Origin: Beta vulgaris subsp. vulgaris
Taxonomy: Eukaryota > Streptophyta > Magnoliopsida > Caryophyllales > Amaranthaceae
Assembly (NCBI RefSeq): GCF_026745355.1
Contig: NC_079208.1
Span: 60,436,892-60,500,891 of the forward strand
Reading direction: 5' to 3'
DNA: 64,000 nt
Part shown: positions 47,201 through 58,237 of the stretch, in pieces
How the letters are laid out: each line of letters begins with the position of its first letter
Numbering within the stretch: position 1 is the first letter of the stretch
Translations under genes and position numbers: made by a program
The notes under the pieces: model-generated
Databases searched by the model: none
What the model saw: only the letters and a program-made list of their open reading frames with translations
What the model was told of the DNA's origin: nothing

Positions 47201-50088
47201 GTTCCAGAGTATCTCACGACTACATTATACAGCATCACACCACTACTTGAGAATTTAAATTATTCACAAAGTGAAATCATATAACAAAAGTCAAGCATAA
47301 TAAGATATCATATCTGGATTGTGAACAATAGATCTAAAGGGTAAGAACTTTCAACATACAGTATACATTCAGAAAATTGAGATCATACAAGCCCATAAAG
47401 TACTGCAGGCCAAGCCTCAACAACTTCTTTAACATCACCATCCTGTGATTTCAGTCCTAAAAGTCCAAGAAGCAAATTAGTCAGCCTAGCTCAAAATTCA
47501 AAACCATAAAGCAGAACATACAGACACTTACCTGACAAAAAGAAAAGCCAACAGGTGATAAATTTTGACAAGGAATATTTGTGTGCTAGACAACCCAGTG
47601 TAGGACTGGTGAACCCAAGTGCTGCGCCACCAACAAGAGCTACAAAATAAAGTTGGAACGGTAAATAACAGCAACAGTCAAAAGGAGCTAAAGCAAGAGA
47701 TAGATTCATGCTTAAACTATATTTACTGAATTTTTCCGTCGTAACTGTAATAACTAAAAAATAAATTATAAGTGATATAGAACTACATTCAATGGGCACC
47801 ACTTGGGTGTCAATCCAATACAAAAAGAAGGGATTTAACCTGCTATGAATCCAGAGTAGGGGGAGGGGCATATTAGGTAGTGCAAAATAGATTCAGTTAG
47901 AACTTAGAAGTGTCTTGAGGAGGAAGATAAGAGAGTTAGTTAAAGAAGTACTACTATAAATAAGAGAACATTAGGAAAGAATGAATATGTTGAAAATTGA
48001 TTAGAATACTGGTGAGCTTTTATAAATTCATTTGGGAGAGAAAAAGGCATTGATCATTCTCCATAAACTTTGAGGAAAAAAATATTTGATGTTTGTGGAA
48101 AAACTGACTCTTGCTATCAAAATTGATTATTGTAGAAAATAAGTTGAAGAAGGCATTGATCAAACCAAAGAACAAATGATAAGGCAGAGAACTTCCTATT
48201 GCCGATCAAAATTTTCCCTGCCATTCCTTTCCCCTTCTTATCCCTTATTTATTTTTCTTCACCTTCCTTGTTTATGACAGTAATTCTAGAGTCTACCATC
48301 AGAATTCCCCTCATCAATTAGAAAGTGAACAAAAGAAGCAATGAGCATAAGCTCAGTAATATATACATAAAGAGAAGAAGCCTATTACACATAGTAAGTG
48401 TCAAACAAGCAATGTGCTATGTGCCTGAACAAGTCAGAAATGTTTCATGATTTATATATTACCAAGAGTCCAAGTTACATCAGGGACAACAGAGACAACC
48501 AGATGAGTTTCCACATTGACATTTTCTAATAAGTTACATTTGAAGAATCTGTATGAAGACTTGGACAAAAATTGAAACATGTCAATACAAATAAATTATC
48601 CCCAAAAAACTCTCAATCTCAATTCTCAAACTTGTCAAGCAACATAGAGTTTTCTTATTACTACAATATCAGGAGCCAAACGACAAACATTATATCACAC
48701 TAAATCTAGATTCGTCATCATAATCCAAATTCTACTCAATTAACATTAAGGGACAAAGTTTGTACACATTAAAATATATCAGATTTCAGTACTTACAATC
48801 AATCATTTTAATGACACATGCATAACTAACTCACCTAGTGGTAGAAGGTTAGCAAAAATAAACTTCAGCAGTCCTTTCGCGAAAGTTAACACAGACACAG
48901 GTGTCAAAGTAACGTCATTGCTGCCTCCATAAAAATCCCCCTGAAACAAAACCGATAAATAACATCATCAAATATCTTCACCAGGTTATTAAAAAATATA
49001 GTAAATGTATTATAGACTTAATTAATCTTCTACCTTGTTCGATTTTACATGTTGTAGTCTGTAATCTGTATGGCACCAATTTCACACAATAAAAACTAGT
49101 TTGATTTGTGCACCATAATCATATGCGTAGATATGGTTTTATGTGGATCCTATAAAATTCCATTCTTACGCGAAAGTCTTAAACAGGTATAACTTGGAGT
49201 GTTGAACCACTTTCGACACTGATTGCCAATCTTAAGCTAATGAGACACATGCAAATGAATACTATATCATTCAAAGAGCTACATCAAGGCGTAAATTCCA
49301 AAGGTTCACTCGAATTATCACATGAGACTATTATCGTATAATTGTAAGATGTCAACACTCTAAATTCATCGAATCAAGTTTCCAAAACTGAAAGAGCTAA
49401 ATGAAGGCGTAAATTCCGAAGGTTCACTCGAATTATCACATGAGACTATTATCGTATAATTTTAAGATGTCAACACTCTAAATTCATCGAATCAAGTTTC
49501 CAAAACTGAAAGAGCTAAATGAAGGCGTAAATTCCGAAGGTTCACTCGAATTATCACATGAGACTATTATCGTATAATTTTAAGATGTCAACATTCTAAA
49601 TTCAACGAATCAAGTTTCCAAAACCAAAAACAATCAAGTAAGAAATTCGGAGCACAAAAACTTCAAATTCACACGAAAAAATCAATACGAAAACCCTAAA
49701 AACCGAGGAAAATCACGAAATTATGTAATAGAACGAAGAATGTCAATCAAATCAAGCTTCCAAAACCGCAAACAATCAAGCAACACATTCGGAACACAAA
49801 ACTTCAAAATCAACACGAAAAACCTAAAACCGACGAAAATCACGAAACTATGAAATATGAGCGAAGAAAATTAATCAATCAGAAACAAAAAAAAAATCAA
49901 AATACCTGACTAGGCCTTTGAGAGACACTGAAAATGCGCAAATTCGAAGTGCGAGTAGAGAGAGAAGTGCCGGAAAATAGCGACGATTTTCCGAGAGAAT
50001 TTTGAAATCGTCGACGAAAAATGGCGGGGATGGGAGGAGGAGAGAGAGTGAGGATAACGGCAGTTCCCGCCTCCATTGATACTGCCAT
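41229..50088 (-). CDS. BASS4: BASS4-type plastid sodium/metabolite cotransporter
   Basis: Fourteen coding exons on the complement: 50088-49906, 48940-48835, 47639-47532, 47456-47389, 46102-46024, 45924-45866, 45778-45710, 44685-44572, 44215-44194, 43803-43736, 43330-43245, 41947-41818, 41515-41414 and 41303-41229. They join in frame to 1,269 nt, 422 aa, close to the size expected for plant BASS4. Residues 1-61 are rich in Ser, Thr and Arg, as in a chloroplast transit peptide. The rest is a polytopic bile-acid-symporter-like (SBF-like) domain with landmark motifs PLALVGGAALGFTSPTLGC, CMPTTLNGGVALTQ (188-201), VPWMQV-like FPWMQVS, and EQLGGVLGESGLLLLPCVA near the C-terminus. It probably sits in the plastid inner envelope; its substrate is not known to me. 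Intron 5 is inferred as GC-AG (ACAG|GCATGT). Exon 9 is only 22 nt. A second in-frame ATG (Met5) is a possible start. Confidence 0.93.
45240..45351. mobile_element. Possible Stowaway MITE in BASS4 intron 7
   Basis: TTTTGGGGACGGAGGGAGTA at the right is a standard Stowaway terminus. The left partner (ATACTTCCTAAGCATTTTTT) is only a weak match, so the left boundary is uncertain. Confidence 0.4.
45925..46023 (-). other. Inferred GC-AG intron 5 of BASS4
   Basis: The donor is ATTACAG|GCATGT at 46024/46023 and the acceptor GGACAG|GGTTGG at 45925/45924. The Gly codon is split G/GG, giving FITGLAIFSCMPTT as expected for the family. The only nearby GT (in GCATGTATTC) would shift the frame. Confidence 0.8.
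49273..49622. repeat. 118-bp tandem repeat in BASS4 intron 1
   Basis: Units begin AAAGAGCT at 49273, 49391 and 49509, each 118 bp, running through AATTATCACATGAGACTATT and ending TTCCAAAACTG. Copies 2 and 3 are almost identical; copy 1 differs at a few sites (ACATCAAGGC for AAATGAAGGC). Confidence 0.93.
49608..49890. repeat. Two-copy tandem repeat of about 143 bp in BASS4 intron 1
   Basis: ATCAAGTTTCCAAAACC at about 49608 and ATCAAGCTTCCAAAACC at about 49751 start two diverged copies that both run through ACAATCAAG, ATTCGGA, CACAAAACTTCAAA and GAAAATCACGAAA. The second copy ends about 20 bp before exon 1. Confidence 0.8.
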
Positions 50089-50353
50089 TGTCAGATTGAG
50101 GAGAGAGAAATAAAAAGGAGTGTTAAGTGTTAAACTGTTAAGTAGTGCGTCTTTACAGTTTATTGTTTGTTGTCGTTTAAAAGCATGGAAAATTCCAAAT
50201 TTGGAAAGCGAAAAAAGCCATATAAAAAATATGGTGAAATGGACTTTAAATTATCAAGTTGTGTTATTGATTAGTGGTTCATAATCCATGTAGTAGACTT
50301 GTTTGTAGTAGTACTATATGTTTTTGGATTTTAGAGGCCCATGAGGATTTTAT
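50089..50353. promoter_or_regulatory. 5' flank of the BASS4 gene
   Basis: Immediately upstream of the ATG on the minus strand is CTCTCTCCTCAATCTGACA, a CT-rich leader, with TTTTTATTTC further up. No TATA box could be placed with confidence. Confidence 0.4.
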
Positions 50354-50535
50354 AGTTCAATGCTAGAGTCTTAATCCTCATGAGATGGGATTAGTTGTAT
50401 GAGTTAAGAATCGAACTTTGTATTATTAACAAATCTGAAAAATAAAGTTTAGATTGTATATCCTTTTTACGTGAAGTGATAATAAAATAGTATTTGAATT
50501 GACTAATTTGATGAAGTGTTTCAAGGAGTTAAAGC
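50354..50535. repeat. Dispersed repeat, copy 1 of 3 (about 200 bp)
   Basis: Starts AGTTCAATGCTAGAGTCTTA and ends TTTCAAGGAGTTAAAG. Matches 51979-52175 and 52190-52345 over most of its length. Family not identified. Confidence 0.75.
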
Positions 50536-50977
50536 AAAGCGTGGATGGTGGACTAGAGACCACCTTCCTCTACGTGGTCCTACTCTCAAACGCATGATCT
50601 TAAATATGAAACACAATTTGACGGAAGAGAAATAAATTTTAAAAAAAAAAACAGAAAAAGAAATAATTTTTTAAAATAAAAACAAAAGGATAAAATTTCC
50701 CAAGAATTGCCCTAGATGGCGTGGAATTTATAAGAAAAGGAGAAAGAAAAATAAATAAATAAAAATGGTTAATTTGCACTGATAACTACTCACGTAAGAT
50801 TTGTGGAATGATCCTCTAAACTTTATTTTTTTTTAAACAAAAAAAATAAACTACCATTATTTATTAGTTTTCATTTTTGCAAACATTGATATATTCTATT
50901 TTAGTTTGACTTATTATTCACACTAAATTTACAAAGTACTCGATTAACTCATTCTCCAACAATAAAAATTACATATA

Positions 50978-51780
50978 ATTTAAAGAACATACTTTTTAGG
51001 TAAAAAGAACATATAATTTAAATTGAAAGAACATACTTTTCAAGTAAAAAGAACATATAATTTAAATTGAAAGAACATACTTTTTAGGTAAAAAGAACAT
51101 GTAATTCAAAATCAAAGAACATATACTATCTCCAAATGTAAAAGAACATGGGAGAATATTTATAGTACACCTGGGTGTACCATGCTCATGGTACACCCAA
51201 GACTATTTTCTCCAAATGAGCAAAATGAACGAATGAGCAAATGAGTAAAATGAACAAATGAGCAAATGAGCAAACATTTCTACTCATTTAAGAAAATGAG
51301 CAAACACTTTTATTACAAAATGAGCAAAATGAGCAGATGAGTAAATGAACAAAATGTCCATATGAGCAAATTTGGTGTCAAATGAGCATATGAAATTCTA
51401 ATTTATTACAAAAATACCCCTGGGTGTACCATGCTCATGGTACACCCGGGTGTACCATGAGTGAACTCAGAACATGGCTAGTAAAAGAGAATATCTAGTT
51501 TAAAATTGAAGACTTGTCTAATCTCCCTTCATAAAAGAATATAGGTAGTAATAAAAATTCATTTTTTTTATATAAAAAAAGAACATACTCTCTAAATAAA
51601 AACAAACATGTGTTCAGATCATGTCTCATCTCCATTTATGAAAGAACATTTGTGGCCATCAAAAGAACATACACTAAATAACTAAATATATACCCATTTA
51701 CATATAAAGAACAAATTTTCTAAATAAAAAACAAATATTTGGAAAACAAATAACGTACTCAGTTGAATATAAAGAAAATA
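50978..51780. repeat. AAAGAACATA-motif array, interrupted by an insertion
   Basis: AAAGAACATACTTTTTAGGT then AAAAAGAACATATAATTTAA recurs about every 44 bp from 50985 to 51120. Scattered AAAGAACAT units continue from about 51470 to 51715. The element at 51152-51468 splits the array. Confidence 0.7.
51152..51468 (+). mobile_element. AAATGAGC-repeat element, copy 1
   Basis: Begins AATATTTATAGTACAC, then GGTGTACCATGCTCATGGTA (itself a palindrome), and ends with two more GGTGTACCATG copies and AGTGAACTCA. The middle is a run of AAATGAGC/AAATGAACA-type octamers with a TTGGTGTCAAATGAGC block. A reverse-oriented copy lies at 55531-55815. Class unknown; no duplication was found. Confidence 0.75.
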
Positions 51781-51978
51781 TTTTCTAAGCCGTTTGAATA
51801 TCATGTTGCGTGATATACGGAAGCCTGACAAAAGCATATGATATATCTTTGTTTTTTCTTGCGTTTTCATTTGATTCCTATTGCATTTTATTCCAAGTCC
51901 ACCATTCTCTATGTGGTCTCGGGTCTACGTACATAATTGCGGAGTTAAAGGGTGAGATGTTAAAATTTATTCTATTAG

Positions 51979-52345
51979 GAGTTCAATGCTAAAGTCTTAA
52001 TCCCGATAAGATGGGATTAGTTGTATGAGTTAAAAATCGAACTTTGTATTGTTAACAAATCTGAAAGATAAAGTTTAGATTGTATATCCTCTCTACGTGA
52101 AGTGATAATAAAATAGTAGTTGAATTGACTAATTTGATGTAGTGCTTCAAGGAGTTAAAGGGTGAGATGTTAAAATTTATTCGATTAGGAGTTCAATGCT
52201 AAAGTCTTAATCCCGATAAGATGAGATTAGTTGTATGATTTTAAAAATCGAACCCTATATTGTTAACAAATCTGAAAGATAAAGTATATTTTGCATATCC
52301 CCTTATGTAATATGATTAAATGCTTCAAGGAGTCAAAGGGTGAAA
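51979..52345. repeat. Dispersed repeat, copies 2 and 3, in tandem
   Basis: Units start GTTCAATGCTAAAGTCTTAA at 51979 and 52190 (211-bp period) and carry GATAAGATG(G/A)GATTAGTTGTATG and TGTTAACAAATCTGAAAGAT. They match copy 1 at 50354. Confidence 0.85.
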
Positions 52346-54500
52346 TATTAAAATTTACCCACCTATAAGGGAAAATCGGATTGGACAAAATTAAAGCATG
52401 ACGAGATCGAGCAAGAAAAAAATTACAATAAAACATTGTGCACGTCGAGCTATGGATCGTGCCTGCTTTATTATATATTTAGATGGAGAGTACAACATGA
52501 CACAAGGCATGAAAAAAAAAGACAGTTAAGCCACTTTAAGTCTATGCATGACTAGCTTGTGCGTGTCGAGTTATGGATCGTGCCTAGTGCCTTTCTTTGG
52601 TCCTTCTTGTAACTTCATTTGTAATTTTTTTATTAATCATTTAATTGTGCATCTTTTCAATTTCTTTTTTGGGTTTTCTGATTGACATATTAAATGATCA
52701 AGTACTTACATCCTTATTTTAACGGCTCTTTCAAAAATTTCGGACCAAAAAATTATTTTTTTTCGTTCTAAACTGAAAAATAAAACATTCAAAAAAACTT
52801 GGACTTAATCAGGGCCCTAATATGTAGGCTCGCCTTTGGGCTTCCAAAATCTCAAAGATGGGGCTGATCATAAACCCGGAGTTCTTTTCGGTTGGTACGG
52901 CTATTGAAGATCTAGTGCATCTTTCCAAGGTGGTATTGGGCAGTTTCTTCTAGAGTGATCATGCTATGGTTTTGTTTAGTGATTTTTATGCAGGAATGGT
53001 CGATGTCGATAATATTGAAATCATTGATTTATCTTCTTCGGTGCAAATTGGGAAGTTGTTGTCTAATGCGGCTCTTGCGGCTCAGTTAACTGTCATTATG
53101 CGAAAAAGTTTGCTCCAATTATGGGATGTAAGGACTATGAGTGCACATTCAAGATTGAATCAAGCTTTCACAGATTCAAGACCGGGTTACCTAGCATACT
53201 TGTGTGATTACATATGTTGGTATGACAAATGGAAATAAGTTTTTCACCATGTTGCCTGAAATGAGAATACAAAAGATGGATGTGCTTGTGCAGACTATTA
53301 CACATATGATTGGAATCTCCAAGAACATTGCCATATAATATATGGGTTTTCAAATAAGGTGGAAACATATGCGAGTCATTGTTGAAGATTAACGATGTTC
53401 GTTTGACGATCCATGATCCAATATTGGTGGCGGATGATTTTATCCTGAAATGCTTTTCGGTTAGACAGAGAAATAGAATTACAGTAGTTGCGAATAGAGA
53501 AGATGCATGACACGTTGACGCCATAAATTAAACTGATAGTTTTATTGTACTTGCTAGTGAGATTGATTTGCATGCTTTAGTGAATATGTTTAATGATCAT
53601 ACAAAGCAAAGCAGGTAGTTGGTGATAGATAATCTTAACATGATAATGCACCGACTATATATATATATAGTATTATTTTTTAGCGCTTTCACATTATCCT
53701 CGTCTTCAGATCCTTTGATGCATCTATTTTCTATTTGATATTTTTTGTTTTTTTTATGGGATTTGTGTTCCCGTCTCTTCAATGTCTTTCCATTATGAAT
53801 TTCAATCTCGTTTCTAACAATTGGATGTTTCTTCATTGTAATTTCAATTCCACATTTTGATATTTCAATTTCACATTTTGATACAATTCGATACCCTTCT
53901 TTTTTTCTTTTCTTTTTTTCATAGCCAGTTATTGGCCTCTTGGAGGTATGTTGTTCCGTGATTGTGTTAGCTTAATTTAATTAGCTGATTGCATTATTAG
54001 CTAAATTGATCGGTACGTGGATTGTAGTAATTGATTTTGACTAATTAATTGTATATTGTTGTAAGTGGTGTTTGGGAGAACTTATAACCATTTGAGGGTG
54101 TAAAATGACTTTTACATTTTTAATTGTTTCACGTTGTCATTTTTGTATACAATATAGTATTAATTGTTTTCCATCATAAAGTCAAATATAAGCAAGTAAC
54201 TAATTTTTTTACATGATATTCCGTATAAGAGGTTAATTGGTATGAAATTATACACATTATATTTATTATTAGTATATAGTTTAGTTGAATTGGTAAGTCA
54301 TTTACATTCTAAGTAGGATTTTATGGCATCAAATCATCAAGTTCATTTTTAAATTTGAGGGTTTGAAATTGAGTGTATGCTAACATTTGTGAGGACACAT
54401 CAAATGACAAATTACTTATATTTGCACTCCATCTAAAACTATAATTGTGAGGAGACATCAAATGACAAATTACTTATATTTATACTCCATCTAAAACTAT
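52346..54500. other. Non-genic stretch
   Basis: GTCGAG(C/T)TATGGATCGTGCCT occurs twice (near 52446 and 52567), a short direct repeat. A 90-codon open frame at 52966-53238 has ordinary amino-acid composition but no domain I recognise, and could be a retroelement remnant. Confidence 0.35.
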
Positions 54501-54502
54501 AA

Positions 54503-54674
54503 TACTTCATCCGATTCATTTTATTTGCAACATTTTGGATGGCACAGACTAGAAAGTAGGTATGTAATGTGGTGAGAGATAGAAAGAAAAAACTTACAAA
54601 AAATAGAAAGATTAAAGTTGTTGCAAATGATTTGAAATTTCCAAAAATGAAAACTGTTGCAAATAGAGGAAGTA
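54503..54674. mobile_element. Stowaway-type MITE, 168 bp
   Basis: Body 54505-54672. CTTCATCCGATTCATTTTAT and GTTGCAAATAGAGGAAG, with TA on each side. The arms carry TTTGCAACA and TGTTGCAAA. Confidence 0.7.
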
Positions 54675-54945
54675 TTATTGATTGCTATTAAAATTAATGA
54701 GTATATCTTATGACAAAATGTTAGAGAGAGAAAGAAGGGGGGTTAATAATGGTACTTGTGTAAATCAGACATATAGTGTTTGAATCAACATGATTAACTT
54801 AAAATATGCTACATTGAAAACTAACCTTCATAAACATAATCTGACAAGACATTACTTTAGACAAACAAATTGTATCAATTGCGAAAGCTCATAAAATTAA
54901 TCACACATTCAGAAAAGTACAAAAAAAAAAACAAGAAAAAAGGAC

Positions 54946-55073
54946 TAAGACCATGTTTCTTTGGATCGAACTGAATTGAATTGTTTAATAGAGTGATACA
55001 TTATTGATTGTTAATGAATTGAACTAAACTGAACTGAACTAGATAGAAATAAGTCCAAAGAAACAGGGCCTAA
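54946..55073. mobile_element. Tourist-type MITE, 122 bp
   Basis: Body 54949-55070 starts GACCATGTTTCTTTGGA and ends TCCAAAGAAACAGGGCC, with TAA at 54946-54948 and 55071-55073. Inside are GAACTGAATTGAATTG and GAACTGAACTGAAC, the same CTGAA unit as in the 31.3-kb element. Confidence 0.85.
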
Positions 55074-55530
55074 TTCAAGTCATGATAGAGCAGAGTAGGT
55101 TTGAATCATGAACTCTTGATAATCCATAGTCATCACAACCATGGGTTTCAAGTCCAACATCCACCTGGATATGGGCATGGGCATGGACATGAATTCTTAT
55201 ATTATATATACACCCGGGACCATATACTTGTTTTGTGCACCCCGATGCCTCTACAAAAGAGATACCACAGCACGCATCTCTCTTTCTCTCTCTAAATTCC
55301 TTCTCTTTTTTCTCTCTCCTTTTTCCCGGTGATACTAACTTCCAGCTATCTCTACTTTGGGCAATCTCGTCATAATTTGATCGATGTTGATCAAGATAAT
55401 CCATGGATCATCAACTTTCGCTTTCTGAGATTTACGAACTTCGCAGTTTAATTAATTCTACACTGTAAATCCAATTTTCTTAGATTTGTTATAACCAAAC
55501 TTTTTCTATAACAAATTATGACAAGAAGAA

Positions 55531-55815
55531 GTTGAGTTCACTCATGGTACACCCAGGGCTATTTTTGTAATAAATTAGAACTTTAGGTGCTCATTTGACA
55601 CCAAATTTGCTCATATGGGAATTTTGTTCATTTACTCATTTGTTCATTTGCTCATTTTGTAATAAAAGTGTCTGCTCATTTTCTCAAATGAATAGAAATG
55701 TTTGCTCATTTGTTCATTTTGCTCATTTACTCATTCGCTCATTTTGCTCATTTGGAGAAAATAGTCTTGCGTGTACCATGAGCATGGTACACCCATGTGT
55801 ACTATAAATATTTTC
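55531..55815 (-). mobile_element. AAATGAGC-repeat element, copy 2 (inverted)
   Basis: Reverse-complement counterpart of 51152-51468. It opens GAGTTCACTCATGGTACACC, runs through GCTCATTT octamers and GACACCAAATTTGCTCATAT, and closes GGTACACCCATGTGTACTAT. It lacks one of the terminal palindromes present in copy 1. Confidence 0.75.
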
Positions 55816-56154
55816 GAAGAAGTTCTTCAATCTCATTTATATAGGAGCTTTTTCTTTAGAGGATTAGGTAAAAAATATGTCCAATGACTTTTTTGCCTCT
55901 AATAATAATACTACAGATATGTATTAAAATGTATATAAATATCATTTCACACAAATAAATGGCAATAAGCTTTTAGCAATTAGTTTATTTTTACCAAACA
56001 CATTTATAAAAAAAAAAAATTGTCAAATCAACAGTCAAATTTGCTAAACAAAAAGTTAAAACTCTAACAGCACACTCTAAACTCTATTTGCCCAACAAGA
56101 TCGAATTCTATTATCTTTTTATCCTACCGGCTACCAACTAATTTCTTAGTGAAA
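55816..56154. other. Non-genic stretch
   Basis: AT-rich. Nothing recognised. Confidence 0.4.
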
Positions 56155-56361
56155 GTATTGGGTCAGACCGTCTGACGTATTGTTTACTGTCAAACGGGCC
56201 CAATACATCTTCTCTCTGCTTCACTTTTTAGGTCACATTCTCTCTCCTCTTTCTTCTTCTTCTTCTTCTCTGGATTTTCATATAATCCTTCAAATCTGCC
56301 ATAATCAATCTTCAAGGATTTGTTCAATCATTCATCGGCGACAACGACGACGGCGACAAAA

Positions 56362-56661
56362 ATGGAAGTTCATGTGGATGATGAAGAGGACGATAAAATT
56401 GTAATAGAAAGAGAGCATATGTTTGATAAAGTGGTGACACCAAGTGACGTAGGGAAGTTGAATCGATTGGTAATACCAAAGCAGCATGCGGAGAAGTATT
56501 TTCCTTTGGATTCGAGTAATAATGAGAAAGGTTTGCTTCTTAATTTTGAAGATCGGACAGGGAAGCCATGGAGGTTTCGATATTCGTATTCAACATCTGT
56601 TTTGCAATCCTCACTAGAAGAATATTCAACATCTGTTTTGCAATCCTCACTACAACCATAA
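56362..56661 (+). pseudogene. Truncated NGATHA-like B3 transcription factor fragment
   Basis: The open frame of 99 codons carries an acidic start ([10 protein letters not shown]) and then the first half of a B3 DNA-binding domain at residues 20-76: [48 protein letters not shown] and RFRYSY. The match is to the NGATHA branch of the RAV/B3 family, where the sequence should continue with YWNSSQSYV-type residues. Instead it runs into a 36-bp tandem duplication (units at 56587 and 56623, sharing 30 exact bases) and stops. Half the DNA-binding fold is missing, so normal function is unlikely. It has a CT-rich stretch and GACGACGGCGAC just upstream, like a captured 5' UTR. Whether it is transcribed is unknown. 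Confidence 0.8.
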
Positions 56662-56714
56662 TCAAAAACTAGCTAAGAGGAATGAAGAAGAAGGAGAAAG
56701 TGAGAGAAAGCAGA

Positions 56715-57135
56715 GGTTAGTGTTTTGTTTTTGAGTTGGACTTTGTTTTGTTTCAGTTGGACTTTGTTTTCTTTCAGTTGGACTTTGTTTTCTTTCAGTT
56801 GGACTTTGTGTTTCTTTCAGTTGGACTTTGTTTTGTTTCAGTTGGACTTTGTTTTTTTTTCAGTTGGACTAATACCTCAAAAAAAATGAAGACTACCTGA
56901 AAAGGAATGAAGACTACCTGAAAAAAAATGAAGACTACCTGAACAAGAATAAAGACAAAGTGAAACCCAAAGTAAGTCTAACTGAAGTACAAAAACCAAC
57001 TGAAAAAAAAAAAGAAGATTAACTGAAAACAAAATGAAGACTACCTGAAAAAAAAATGAAGACTACCTGAAAAAAAATTAAGACTACCTGAAAAAAAATT
57101 AAGACTAACTGAAAAAAAAATGGAACCACCTGAAA
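56715..57135. repeat. Foldback of two complementary repeat arrays
   Basis: The left array (56720-56870) is about seven units of TTTCAGTTGGACTTTGTTTT, about 22 bp each. The right array (56880-57135) is about ten units of GAAGACTACCTGAAAAAA, whose complement TTTCAGGTAGTCTTC resembles the left unit. The two arms could pair imperfectly into a long stem. Confidence 0.75.
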
Positions 57136-57180
57136 GTCGTCCGACCAAAGATTATGGTCGGACGAGTCCGACACAATACG

Positions 57181-58237
57181 TTCTCAATTTCTTATCCTTA
57201 TCATACTCTCTTAATCCTTAGAGATCGAAGCCATGCATTACTTCCTATATAAGGGGAAACTGATTAATTACTTGAGATTAGCCTAAGATAAGATGACTTT
57301 AAAAATTAATCAAAAGTAGAAATAGTAGAGTAGAAAGAGCCACCAAAAAGTGGTGTATCTACATTATACTTTATATATATATATATAGTTGTTAATTGGG
57401 CGTAACTTTAAGGTAGCTTACCTTGGTTTTAGTACTTTAGGGTTCTCCTATGTATATAAATCTGGCATGATGGAAGTAGTTTTAACTTTTACGTTGGAAT
57501 TAGGTAACTTGTCAATCAAACATAAAAGTGAAGGTGAAAGAAAGATAAAGATAGTACTCAATTTGTTATGCACTAGCTCATGCATATAAATCCTCAAGGA
57601 CGAAGGTAATTTGTTCAAGCTAATCAATGTCGATTAAAAGTTGTAGGCTTGTAGCACCTCCACAAATCATGCATTAATATACCTTTCTATGCTACTTTTG
57701 TTTTAAAGGTTTCCTTTGGGGTAAAAAAAAAGCTACATAAATCTAGCCATAATTTGAGATTTTCAGTATCTAAACTCTAGAGTTGAACACAAAATTCGAT
57801 TTTTTTTTATCACAATATATATAATCTCTTCTAAATTCGTATTGATATATACTTTTATTAAAAAGAAAAATACAAGTTTTTGCTTATATATTGAGATCAA
57901 CTATATTAGTCATATTTCAGCACACAAATCAAATATGTAATACTAGTAAATTATGCATGTGATGCATGCCGACTTTTTTATTTTTTCAAACATAAATTCT
58001 AGTCTTTTGAGCATAGACAGGGGTAAAAATTTGAACATTAAATATTTTTTTGGCTAAATTTTGTAGGTTAAACCTTTATCACTTAACCCCTCTTTTTTTA
58101 CGTATTCTTTCTTTTAGGTTTTTTAAATTAAACTTGATGAATGATAAAAGACTGTTAAGTGAATTTATTTAGGATATAAATTTCTAATAGCTCATAAATT
58201 ATTGTGAAACATTTAATAAAATATTCAGATTCAATAG
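57181..58237. other. Non-genic stretch
   Basis: AT-rich, with a short (TA)n at 57374-57388. The frame at 57389-57589 shows no domain. Confidence 0.4.

Larger units (their letters stand above)
56155..57180 (+). mobile_element. Inverted-repeat element carrying a B3 gene fragment
   Basis: The left end GTATTGGGTCAGACCGTCTG and the complement of the right end, GTATTGTGTCGGACTCGTCC, form an imperfect terminal inverted repeat. Inside are the B3 fragment (56362-56661) and a foldback formed by repeat arrays at 56715-57135. No matching target duplication was found, so the class and the claim that it moves as a unit are inferences. Confidence 0.5.

Noticed and set aside
52966..53238. A 90-codon plus-strand gene
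   Set aside because: No recognisable domain, no splice or promoter support, and it lies in a repeat-rich interval.
55075..55404. Overlapping open frames on both strands near 55.1-55.4 kb
   Set aside because: Low-complexity HGHGHG-type and CT-rich sequence; nothing supports coding in any frame.
56362..56661. An intact B3 transcription factor gene
   Set aside because: The domain ends halfway and runs into a duplicated 36-bp unit and a stop; no second exon with the missing half was found downstream.
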